From Candidatus Rifleibacteriota bacterium (GTDB lineage Bacteria; Muiribacteriota; Ozemobacteria; Ozemobacterales; Ozemobacteraceae): a stretch of 17,492 nucleotides of DNA. The stretch lies in assembly GCA_028691595.1 (NCBI GenBank), contig JAQUZA010000016.1:1-17492 (forward strand), given 5' to 3'. The first letter of the stretch is position 1, and each line of letters starts with the position of its first letter. Shown here one piece after another: positions 8,176 to 14,949 of this stretch. The position numbers and the translations under genes are program-made. The notes beneath the pieces were generated by a model. The model was not told the origin of the DNA, made no database searches, and was given only the letters and a program-made list of their open reading frames with translations.

Positions 8176-8857
8176 CCTTAGACGCAGCGGGAGTGCCCTG
8201 CTGATACTGTTTCTGCTGATTGTGGCAGCGGCCATTGGTGCTGGCGGGTTTGCCTTTTACGGAAACCGCATGCAGAAGCAGCAGACGCAGCTTCTGGCCG
8301 AAGGTTTTCTGAATTTCAGCAAGGGCGACCTCGAACAGGCTTATGGCCATTTCGTCAATGCCCGCAGTACCTTTTCGTCGAGTGTTGATTTTTATCGCAA
8401 ACTTGCCTCTGGCACTTTTCATACCCGCGACGAAATTAACGAGGTAATCGTCAGCCTCAGCCTGTCGATCGCCCATGAAAAATTCTTCAATCTCGACAAC
8501 GATGCCGAATGGGTAAAAAAGGCCGAAAAAGAAGCCAGCCACATTACTGACCCTGACCGCCGCAAAGAAATCACCCAGAACATTGCAACCGCCAACGAAA
8601 TCGTCAAACTTCTGCAGCTATACAAATCCGGCGACTACCAGAAGGCGATGAAAGACCTGCTTGAAGTTGAAAACAAAGCCTCCACAACTGACCAGGATTT
8701 CTTCATATTCGAGATAAGATTTCTGATTGCCTGCGGAAAAGCCCTGCGCGAGCCCGCAATCCTCAATCAGGCCCGTGAGCTTCTCTTCTTCGCCACTACT
8801 GACGCGGGCATCGAAAACGAAAAGACCCGGCAGCTCTGGGGCCTTTTGACCCGTTGA
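8168..8857 (+). CDS. Membrane-anchored TPR-like helical protein of unknown function
   Basis: Not recognised beyond its architecture. One N-terminal membrane segment (about 7-31, ALLILFLLIVAAAIGAGG) is followed by an all-helical domain with two TPR-like hairpins: AEGFLNFSKGDLEQAYGHF (about 44-62) and LLQLYKSGDYQKAMKDLL (about 148-165). Total length from the start chosen is 229 aa. The start is uncertain. GTG at 8168 is preferred because AGGGTG lies about 6-8 nt upstream and the overlap with the DUF2225 gene is only 8 nt; ATG at 8150 or 8135 in the same frame would add 6 or 11 residues. The 3' end overlaps the next gene by 4 nt (TTGA). The TPR hairpins suggest a scaffold or assembly role at the inner membrane, which is inference only. 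Confidence 0.75.
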   Translation: MNSLRRSGSALLILFLLIVAAAIGAGGFAFYGNRMQKQQTQLLAEGFLNFSKGDLEQAYGHFVNARSTFSSSVDFYRKLASGTFHTRDEINEVIVSLSLSIAHEKFFNLDNDAEWVKKAEKEASHITDPDRRKEITQNIATANEIVKLLQLYKSGDYQKAMKDLLEVENKASTTDQDFFIFEIRFLIACGKALREPAILNQARELLFFATTDAGIENEKTRQLWGLLTR

Positions 8858-9615
8858 CTGCCCGATACAACCCTCACAGCATAGAAAAGCAGGCCAGACA
8901 ATGGCCTGCTCTCTTTTGTCAGCAGTTCCTGAATGACGACATCCGGCTGCGGGTTGAGCAATTATGGTCTGCCCACCCGGCAGGCTGGGCTTCACCGTTC
9001 TCATGCCTTACCCCTTTTGAACCAGACCTCCAGAAAGAATACGGCCTCGATGCATGCAGAATTGCCCTGGTGAGCGATGAAACCCGCAACGAAGGTGGCA
9101 ATCCCCAGCTTCTCGAACCTGCCTTCAAATGGCTGGCGAAGCTGCACAAAAATCTGCGGGGCGGCGACTGCCAGTTTTCTGCAATTCCATGGCTGGAAGC
9201 CGCAATTCAGGGCAGAGACCACATACTTCAGCGCAACGATGCCAGATCAGCCCTGGCGACACTTCGCCACGCGGTGAGAGTTTCCCCACCATCTGCCGGG
9301 CTTACCAGAAACGAGTCGGCTCTGGTATTTGCCTGCCTGATGCCATTCGCCCCACTTTTTGCTGCCAATGAAGCCGGGCTTGCCGGCATTCAGGCCCTAA
9401 ATTTTTCAGAAATCATCAATTCTTTTGGCCAATATATCTGCGTCAGGTTTTCGCTGGGCAATGGTGGCTGGAATCAGAAAGTCTTTGACCGGGCCGCTTT
9501 TCAGCAGAATCCTCTCGATGTGCTGAAAGAGTTGAAGCAGGTTAAAAGAAGCCTGGGCAAGCACCCTGTCAGACTTTTAAGCACCGGGGAAGGACTGAGA
9601 ATTTGCTTTCAATAA
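8854..9615 (+). CDS. Unrecognised soluble protein upstream of comEA
   Basis: A 253-aa protein I cannot assign to a family. It has no signal peptide or membrane segment. It is rich in Trp, Cys and Pro for its size, with a mid-region likely to be helical (SALATLRHAVRVSPPSAGLT, about 133-152) and a C-terminus QVKRSLGKHPVRLLSTGEGL (about 229-248). The frame is uninterrupted. The start is inferred as TTG, overlapping the preceding stop as TTGA; no strong Shine-Dalgarno is visible (GGGG about 13 nt upstream), so reinitiation is likely. The 3' end overlaps the ComEA-like gene by 13 nt. The tight packing between a TPR membrane protein and comEA/comEC suggests a role linked to them, but nothing in the sequence itself shows this. 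Confidence 0.65.
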   Translation: MTARYNPHSIEKQARQWPALFCQQFLNDDIRLRVEQLWSAHPAGWASPFSCLTPFEPDLQKEYGLDACRIALVSDETRNEGGNPQLLEPAFKWLAKLHKNLRGGDCQFSAIPWLEAAIQGRDHILQRNDARSALATLRHAVRVSPPSAGLTRNESALVFACLMPFAPLFAANEAGLAGIQALNFSEIINSFGQYICVRFSLGNGGWNQKVFDRAAFQQNPLDVLKELKQVKRSLGKHPVRLLSTGEGLRICFQ

Positions 9616-10016
9616 GCCCGACAGAGCAAAACAGCTTGCGAATACTCTGCCTGATTCCTTTGCTGGCAGGTATCGGTGTTATGCTGGTCGGACCTGATTC
9701 AATACCTCTAAAAGGGTATGTTGCCCAGGGTTCGCATCAGCTGACTATTGATTTGAAAAAACCGATGATCACCATCGACAGCATCGAACAACCCGGGCCC
9801 AAAGCCCCTGATCATGTTATCATCAATGAAGCCACCCACGAAGATCTTGTTGCCTGCCCCGGTATCAGCTCAAAAACAGCCGACCTGATTCTGCGTGAAC
9901 GCAGGGCCGCACCTTTTTTTGACTGGCGAGATTTCGATACCCGGGTTAAAGGCATGGGAGCCGGAAAAATAGAGCGCCTTAAAGAAGCTGGCGTAAGGCT
10001 TAACAACAATGAATGA
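9603..10016 (+). CDS. ComEA-like helix-hairpin-helix DNA-binding protein
   Basis: Membrane-anchored DNA-binding protein of the ComEA type, which holds incoming double-stranded DNA in the periplasm during transformation. At 137 aa it has one membrane segment (about 12-30), a linker of about 40 residues and a C-terminal ComEA helix-hairpin-helix pair: INEATHEDLVACPGISSKTADLILRERR (74-101) followed by VKGMGAGKIERLKEAGV (115-131). Both hairpins keep the PGI and GMG turns that bind DNA backbone. The SLBB domain of the Bacillus protein is absent, as in many Gram-negative homologues. The start is TTG 9603, eight nt after AAGGA (9590-9594). It overlaps the upstream gene by 13 nt and comEC by 8 nt; the comEA-comEC order is the classical one and supports the call. 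Confidence 0.82.
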   Translation: MLSISPTEQNSLRILCLIPLLAGIGVMLVGPDSIPLKGYVAQGSHQLTIDLKKPMITIDSIEQPGPKAPDHVIINEATHEDLVACPGISSKTADLILRERRAAPFFDWRDFDTRVKGMGAGKIERLKEAGVRLNNNE

Positions 10017-12240
10017 CACCAGCCTGAAAAAAATGCAAAAAGCCCAACCTGATGTTGTTGTTCTTTTTGCCGCATTTTTTGCTTCGGGCCTTCTTCTGGC
10101 AGAGCTTATACCGCCGGGAATGCATACCGCGCTCCTGGTCGCGACAGTCTGTTGCCTGATTCTCAGCTTTATTGAGGCTCTCGGCAACTGGCGCTCACTT
10201 ATTATCTGCCTGTCAGCCATTCTTTCGGCAGTATTTTACGGCAACCTTCTCGCTGTTCCGGCTGCGGAATATACTCACCTGCTCAGACTCGATGGCTCGC
10301 AGGGCCAGCTCCAGGGGCGCTTTAAGGGCGAATTCGATCTGAGCAGATCGGGATCCATAAGCTTTAAAATGATCGATACCTCTTATGCTTCTGAACAGCA
10401 GAAGGTTTCATTACCCGGAACAGTCGACTGCCATGTAAAAAAACCTCCATTCATGCCCGAACCCGAACAAACATATTCGCTGCATGGCGGGTTCTCAATC
10501 GGCTCACCCGGCAACCCGCCCGTTTTCAGGGCAGATCATATCGAAAATATCACCAGCAGCCTTTCTGCTTATTCTTTGACCGGCAGAATGCAGCGGAAAC
10601 TTCGTGATGGCCTCAGATCAGTATTGCCTTCGCGTCATGCAGGCATCGTAATCGGATTCATACTTGGCGACACAAGCCAGATCAACAACCAGGACCGCAG
10701 ACTGTTCAGAGAAACAGGCATCAGCCATCTTCTTGCCGTCTCAGGGCAGCATATAATGGTAGTCATTGTTTTTCTGGCGGCGATTTTGCACTGGCTGAAA
10801 GTACCCCCGGTTTCGCGCAGTATAATGATCGCGGTTTTTCTAACAATCTACGCCATGACTACCGTAGGAAGCCCGTCGGTATGGCGTGCTCTGATCATGT
10901 ATCTTTGCGTGGCACTCGTTCTTCATATCGAAGCATACCCCTCGCCCATTCGGCCTGTGGCAATAGCCAGTCTGGTTCTTCTCGTATTCAAGCCGGCCCT
11001 GATCTTTAACAGCGCTTTTCAGCTGAGCTTTACAGCTGTTATGAGCATTGTCTACCTGCGTGGGCCAATTGAAGAATCACTCAAAAAGATTTACTGCCCG
11101 GCCCTGCTGGCGAGATATCTCGGAGTTTCTTTAGCCGCAAACATCGGCACTCTGCCAATGACTGCCTATATTTTTGGCACGGTTTCAACGGCAGCGATTC
11201 TTGTCAATCCTCTCATCATCTGGTCTTTCAGCTACATTCTTCCGGTTGCTTTTTTTACAGCCGTCTTATCGATTTTCTGGCCTTCGGCCTCGATAATTAT
11301 CGCACCCGGCCTCTCGCTGGTGCTCGACGGTATTCTTCTGCTGCTCGAAAAGTTTCAAACGATACCTGGTCAATTCTTCTATGTCGGCAATATCCCGGGA
11401 GTCTTCATTGCCCTTGTTTATGCCTGCTTCCTTTTTTTGCTGGGGCGCTATAACCGCATGCAGATGCAGACTTCTGAGCGAAAAAATTCGACCAGGCCCG
11501 AGACAGTTGAACCCTCGGCAAAACTACCCTGCCAGGAGGCTATTCCTGACAAAATTCCTGACAAAAATATCAGTTTTTCGGGACCAAAAGCTCAGCCCGA
11601 TGTATCCAAACCCGGCATTCCTGCTGCCCCAAAGCAGCACAACCCTTTCAGGCACGGGCCAACGTTGGCAGCCATGGATGAAATGCTCTGTGAATGCCGC
11701 AGAAAGCCTCTTAAAAACCTTGAACAGCACGAAGCAACTCTCTTGCCCCTTAATATCCTGAGCATTGACAGCCAGAATATCTATCACCTGATGATCGACC
11801 TCGACCGACCCTCATTTGCCGCAGAGCCCGAAAGGCTATTGCAATCGCATATTTTTCTCATGGCGCTCTGTGGGAACGAGATTTTAAATCGCATCAGCGA
11901 GCACCTTGACCCGCCGCCTGCCCCCGGTGAAATTCGTATCGGGCAACCCGTTAAAGACAGATATCTGGCCACTGCCGTTCTTGCCGAAATGATTCTGCAT
12001 TCTTCAATTCTCACCCGCTCAAAATCTGACGACTTTATGTTGATTATTTCGAGGGGCCAGACGGTATTTTTCCGGGCCCGCCGCCAGCTTGAGCGCATTC
12101 TCGACAACCTCGATTTCCCTGAGAGCGTCGAACAACATTTCCAGTTGCGTCAGGACATGCTTGCCTGGTGCCACGAATTCATAGAATATGACATTCGCAG
12201 CCGTCAGCTGCAAAATACACGCATAAGGCCCGAACAATGA
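10009..12240 (+). CDS. comEC: ComEC/Rec2-type DNA uptake channel with a non-standard C-terminal domain
   Basis: Inner-membrane channel for single-stranded DNA uptake in transformation. The 743-aa protein begins with two or three membrane segments and an OB-like soluble part (about 88-185, the DUF4131 region). The polytopic Competence domain follows (about 205-478), marked by HLLAVSGQHI (240-249), the equivalent of the family's HLLAVSGLHV. The C-terminus is unusual. Instead of the metallo-beta-lactamase domain with HxHxDH, there is a Pro/Lys-rich linker (about 485-548, including a doubled IPDK) and then a mainly helical domain of about 190 residues (550-743) with no motif I know. The ATG at 10009 overlaps comEA by 8 nt, with AAGG upstream. 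The frame is clean, so this is the intended architecture. The nuclease-like function would have to come from elsewhere. Confidence 0.88.
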   Translation: MNDTSLKKMQKAQPDVVVLFAAFFASGLLLAELIPPGMHTALLVATVCCLILSFIEALGNWRSLIICLSAILSAVFYGNLLAVPAAEYTHLLRLDGSQGQLQGRFKGEFDLSRSGSISFKMIDTSYASEQQKVSLPGTVDCHVKKPPFMPEPEQTYSLHGGFSIGSPGNPPVFRADHIENITSSLSAYSLTGRMQRKLRDGLRSVLPSRHAGIVIGFILGDTSQINNQDRRLFRETGISHLLAVSGQHIMVVIVFLAAILHWLKVPPVSRSIMIAVFLTIYAMTTVGSPSVWRALIMYLCVALVLHIEAYPSPIRPVAIASLVLLVFKPALIFNSAFQLSFTAVMSIVYLRGPIEESLKKIYCPALLARYLGVSLAANIGTLPMTAYIFGTVSTAAILVNPLIIWSFSYILPVAFFTAVLSIFWPSASIIIAPGLSLVLDGILLLLEKFQTIPGQFFYVGNIPGVFIALVYACFLFLLGRYNRMQMQTSERKNSTRPETVEPSAKLPCQEAIPDKIPDKNISFSGPKAQPDVSKPGIPAAPKQHNPFRHGPTLAAMDEMLCECRRKPLKNLEQHEATLLPLNILSIDSQNIYHLMIDLDRPSFAAEPERLLQSHIFLMALCGNEILNRISEHLDPPPAPGEIRIGQPVKDRYLATAVLAEMILHSSILTRSKSDDFMLIISRGQTVFFRARRQLERILDNLDFPESVEQHFQLRQDMLAWCHEFIEYDIRSRQLQNTRIRPEQ
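11542..11565 (+). repeat. 12-bp tandem duplication in the comEC linker
   Basis: ATTCCTGACAAA occurs twice in exact tandem (11542-11553 and 11554-11565), giving the IPDKIPDK residues in the linker before the C-terminal domain. It is in frame and probably a slippage product in a region that tolerates length change. Confidence 0.85.
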
Positions 12241-13022
12241 CCATGAAAAGACTATCTCTGATTTTACTGCCCTTCTTTTTCTTCATTGCCCTCGGGCAAA
12301 TCAATCTTCCCCAGCAGCAGTTCTTTGCAGCATTGTTTGTTACTCTCAGTGCGATTTTTTATGCAGTCAGCCACAAGCAGTCAGACCCATTTCACAAAAA
12401 CCACTTCGACGATTTTCGCAATGGTCTGCTGCTTCTGGCAATTTTTGTGATAATTCTTTCTGCCTTCCCACTGGGTGGCTATCTTGCCGAACCGCTTATG
12501 ATGAAGCATTCTGAAGAAAATGCCGATGCCATTGTCGTACTTGCGTCAGGGGCAATGCTAAATGGTATGCCCGGTTACAGTGGTTACCAACGGGTCAGCC
12601 ACGGCGTAAATCTTCTGCAGCAGGGCCGGGCACCAAGGCTCGTTATCAGCACCGGATTTTCCAAGATCAATGGTCACGCAGAAGCAGAATGGGTAGCGAG
12701 TTTTACCGCCATGATGTCGATAGACCCCGCAAGTTTAAGCATTCTTATCAGCAAAGATATTATAACAACTGCAACTGAAGCTGAATATATTCATAAAGTT
12801 CTGAGCGAAGCCGGCATCAACAGCATTTTGCTTGTAACCAGCAATGCTCATATCTACCGATCGGTTCTTACGTTTGCCAAAAAAGGTTTTGAGGTTCTTC
12901 CTGCCCCTGTTCACACACCAGACGGAGTTTATTCCGCCTCGGAGCACAATATCACCGGCCTGAATGCGGCAATTCACGAGTGGATCGGCCTGGTTTATTA
13001 CTCTTTGCGCGGTCGAATCTGA
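12237..13022 (+). CDS. YdcF/SanA-type DUF218 membrane protein
   Basis: DUF218 family; members such as ElyC and SanA affect envelope or peptidoglycan precursor homeostasis, but the chemistry is not settled. At 261 aa it has three N-terminal membrane segments (about 6-20, 27-44 and 62-82). The DUF218 domain then runs from about 96 to 228: ADAIVVLASGAMLNG (97-111), RVSHGVNLLQQGRAPRLVISTG (119-140), ITTATEAEYIHKVLSEAGI (176-194) and LLVTSNAHIYRSVLTF (198-213), matching the family's vLaGG, SG, TTxEN-type and LVTsxxHxxRA positions. The ATG overlaps the comEC stop as ATGA, so translation is coupled. It is the last gene of the run; the next gene follows after 113 nt that contain a likely promoter. 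An envelope role near a DNA channel is reasonable but unproven. Confidence 0.85.
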   Translation: MTMKRLSLILLPFFFFIALGQINLPQQQFFAALFVTLSAIFYAVSHKQSDPFHKNHFDDFRNGLLLLAIFVIILSAFPLGGYLAEPLMMKHSEENADAIVVLASGAMLNGMPGYSGYQRVSHGVNLLQQGRAPRLVISTGFSKINGHAEAEWVASFTAMMSIDPASLSILISKDIITTATEAEYIHKVLSEAGINSILLVTSNAHIYRSVLTFAKKGFEVLPAPVHTPDGVYSASEHNITGLNAAIHEWIGLVYYSLRGRI

Positions 13023-13037
13023 TCTGCCAACAAACCA

Positions 13038-13075
13038 GAAAAAAATTACAACTATTTTTTCCCTTTTTCTATTTT
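13038..13075 (+). promoter_or_regulatory. Possible ssb promoter and AT-only hairpin in the ydcF-ssb gap
   Basis: The 113-nt gap contains TTACAA (13046-13051) and TATTTT (13070-13075) 18 nt apart, a passable -35/-10 pair for ssb. In the same place GAAAAAA (13038-13044) can pair with TTTTTTC (13055-13061), with further T residues downstream. That might act as a weak terminator for the upstream operon, but the stem is almost all A-T. The two readings overlap and I cannot decide between them. Confidence 0.28.
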
Positions 13076-13121
13076 CAATTGATTTATTAGTGAGACCTGT
13101 TTGCGGTCATCAAAAATAATC

Positions 13122-13127
13122 AGGAGG
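13122..13127 (+). promoter_or_regulatory. Consensus ribosome binding site of ssb
   Basis: AGGAGG lies 8 nt before the ATG at 13136. It is the only full consensus Shine-Dalgarno in the window, which fits high expression of SSB and fixes its start. Confidence 0.85.
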
Positions 13128-13135
13128 AATAGAAT

Positions 13136-13516
13136 ATGGTAGGAGTAAATCGCGTAATTCTGGCAGGCAACCTCGCTCGTGACCCCCAGATGAAAGAAAC
13201 AGCCAATGGCCGCTTTATGGCAACCTTTCCGGTGGCAATAAACAAGCGCTGGCGCACCAGAGAGGGTGAGAACAAATCAGAAACAACATTTTTCCGCATC
13301 GTTGTCTGGAACAATACCGCCGAAATCTGCAACCGTTATCTCAAAAAAGGCCGATCAGTGCTGGTTGAAGGTCGACTTGAAACCAGAAGTTATCAGAACA
13401 GCGAAGGCAAAACTCAATATATGACCCAGGTTATCGGTGATCAGGTCACCTTTCTCGGCAAGCCCGCGACTGACGAAAATCAGACCCGGGCGGATGATGA
13501 GCCATCAATTATCTGA
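13136..13516 (+). CDS. ssb: Single-stranded DNA-binding protein
   Basis: Bacterial SSB that coats single-stranded DNA in replication, repair and recombination, normally as a homotetramer. The OB fold covers about 1-108, with the expected MVGVNRVILAGNLARDPQ start, FFRIVVWNNTAE (53-64), YLKKGRSVLVEGRLETRSY (69-87) and TQVIGDQVTFLG (97-108). At 126 aa it is short, because the disordered linker is only about 10 residues. The acidic tail ends in ADDEPSII rather than the usual DDDIPF, so the partner-docking tip keeps acidic residues and a hydrophobic end but lacks the terminal Pro-Phe. The consensus ribosome binding site sets the start. It is probably a single-gene unit behind a DNA-uptake operon. 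It could be the housekeeping SSB or a competence-related paralogue; one window cannot tell. Confidence 0.93.
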   Translation: MVGVNRVILAGNLARDPQMKETANGRFMATFPVAINKRWRTREGENKSETTFFRIVVWNNTAEICNRYLKKGRSVLVEGRLETRSYQNSEGKTQYMTQVIGDQVTFLGKPATDENQTRADDEPSII

Positions 13517-13615
13517 AAAAACTGCTTTGTTGGGCAAAACTCAATAAATGCATTGGGTTGGAGAGCCGCCTGCTTTTGACAGCTCAGCATCGAGGTATTT
13601 GAAGATAGAAAAGCC

Positions 13616-13644
13616 GTGAAAAATTAGTCATGATAGCTTATAAT
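13616..13644 (+). promoter_or_regulatory. Sigma70-like promoter for the HD-GYP gene
   Basis: A perfect -10 box TATAAT (13639-13644) is preceded, with a 17-nt spacer, by GTGAAA (13616-13621), close to TTGACA-type -35 elements. Transcription would start near 13651, about 21 nt before the ATG at 13672. AGCT occurs on both sides of the -10 box (13635-13638 overlap and 13646-13649). No Shine-Dalgarno is visible in the short leader. The rest of the 155-nt gap after ssb shows no gene. Confidence 0.5.
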
Positions 13645-13671
13645 TAGCTGAATTCTAGCATTGCTTAAATT

Positions 13672-14949
13672 ATGAAACCTCAATACCGCATAAGACTTTT
13701 CGATTTTCTCAACTGCCTGTCTGACATCCTTGACTGGATCAGCCCGGTGCTGAACGACCACCATAAGCAGGTGGCTCTCATTTCTCTGCGCATTGCCGAC
13801 ACGCTCGAACTGCCGGTGGTCGAGCAGAACGAAATCGTCTGCGCCGGTATTCTGCATGATATTGGTGCCATTTCGCTGGCCGAGCGCATGGAAACCCTTA
13901 AATTCGAATATGCCAACGGCAAAGCCCATGCCGAAATGGGTTACCAGCTCATAAACATTTTTGAACCGATGCGTCGGGCCGCTGAACTTATCAGGTTTCA
14001 CCACACCCCCTGGGCCGGTGGCCAGGGAAGATTCAGCAATGGCTGGCAGGTTCCGCTTGGCAGCCGCATTCTTGTCTTGGCCGACCACATTGCGCTGCTG
14101 ATAAGAAGAGATCAGGGGATTCTCGGCCAGACCGAAGCTATTAAAGCCAGAATTATTGAAGCGGGTGATGCTCTGTTTGAGCCACGACTTATTGAAGCCT
14201 TCCTTGAACTGGCTGACAAAGAATACTTCTGGCTCGATCTGGTTTCACCGCTGATCAGCAAGCAGCTCGAGCAGTCGGTTCGCCTTGAATCAATTCACAT
14301 GAATCAGCGCGAATTGCTGTCATTTTCAAGCCTGATCCGCCGCATGATCGACTTTAGAAGCCCCTTTACCGCTACCCATTCCAGCGGCGTTTCTGCGACG
14401 GCTGAACACCTCGGCATGCTGGCCGGTCTTAATGAGTATGAATGTTTCGAACTCAAGGTCGCCGGTTACCTGCATGATCTTGGCAAACTTGCCATCCCGG
14501 CTGAAATTCTTGAAAAGCCCGGAAAGCTCACCGACGACGAATTCAATCTGATGCGCGGCCACACGTTTTACACCTTTCGCGCTCTTGAACCCATTGAAGA
14601 CCTGTCAGCCATAAACAAATACGGCTCTTATCATCATGAAAGACTTGATGGCACAGGTTATCCCTTCAGATTGAAACGCAAAGACCTGCCACTTGGCTCA
14701 AGACTTCTTGCGGTAGCAGACGTTTTTACTGCCCTGACCGAAGACCGCCCATATCGAAAAGGCATGTCAAACGAGCAGACAATTATTGTTCTCGACAAAA
14801 TGGGTGCCAACAACAAACTCGACCCAGAAATTATCGAACTGGTCAAAGCCAACCACGAAAGCATCAATCAGGCCAGAATCATTGCCCAGGAAGCCTCACG
14901 CGAAGAATACCGTAATTTTTTAAGTCAGCTCGGCAACCTCGCTGATTAA
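13672..14949 (+). CDS. Tandem HD / HD-GYP domain protein, putative cyclic-di-GMP phosphodiesterase
   Basis: HD-GYP domains hydrolyse cyclic-di-GMP (some act on cGAMP). The 425-aa protein has two HD units and no membrane segment or receiver domain. The C-terminal unit (about 215-400) is canonical: H236, HD 268-269 in YLHDLGKLAIP, H297, HHERLDGTGYP (321-331) and D350 in AVADVFTALTEDRPYR. The N-terminal unit (about 15-150) keeps the same metal-ligand order (H31, H62-D63, H86, H110-H111, D138) at nearly the same spacing, but GYP is replaced: HHTPWAGGQGRF. Both may bind metal, while only the second has the signature for cyclic-dinucleotide hydrolysis. It has its own promoter and no upstream Shine-Dalgarno. 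Its TAA interlocks with the stop of the convergent M20 gene (4-nt overlap). Confidence 0.9.
   Translation: MKPQYRIRLFDFLNCLSDILDWISPVLNDHHKQVALISLRIADTLELPVVEQNEIVCAGILHDIGAISLAERMETLKFEYANGKAHAEMGYQLINIFEPMRRAAELIRFHHTPWAGGQGRFSNGWQVPLGSRILVLADHIALLIRRDQGILGQTEAIKARIIEAGDALFEPRLIEAFLELADKEYFWLDLVSPLISKQLEQSVRLESIHMNQRELLSFSSLIRRMIDFRSPFTATHSSGVSATAEHLGMLAGLNEYECFELKVAGYLHDLGKLAIPAEILEKPGKLTDDEFNLMRGHTFYTFRALEPIEDLSAINKYGSYHHERLDGTGYPFRLKRKDLPLGSRLLAVADVFTALTEDRPYRKGMSNEQTIIVLDKMGANNKLDPEIIELVKANHESINQARIIAQEASREEYRNFLSQLGNLAD

Noticed and set aside
8072..8542. Open minus-strand frame of 156 codons opposite the DUF2225/TPR junction
   Set aside because: It spans two plus-strand genes in the overlap chain and shows no family features.
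8866..8910. Resemblance of RYNPHSIEKQARQW to the start of class I aminoacyl-tRNA synthetases
   Set aside because: Only a dozen residues agree; no HIGH or KMSKS motif follows in the 253-aa protein.
13538..13559. Stem-loop AACTCAAT/ATTGGGTT after ssb as a terminator
   Set aside because: The stem is AT-rich with a G-U pair and the downstream bases are GGAGAGCC rather than a T-run.
13624..14088. Open minus-strand frame of 154 codons opposite the HD-GYP gene
   Set aside because: It covers the promoter and the clear first HD domain of the plus-strand gene; no independent support.
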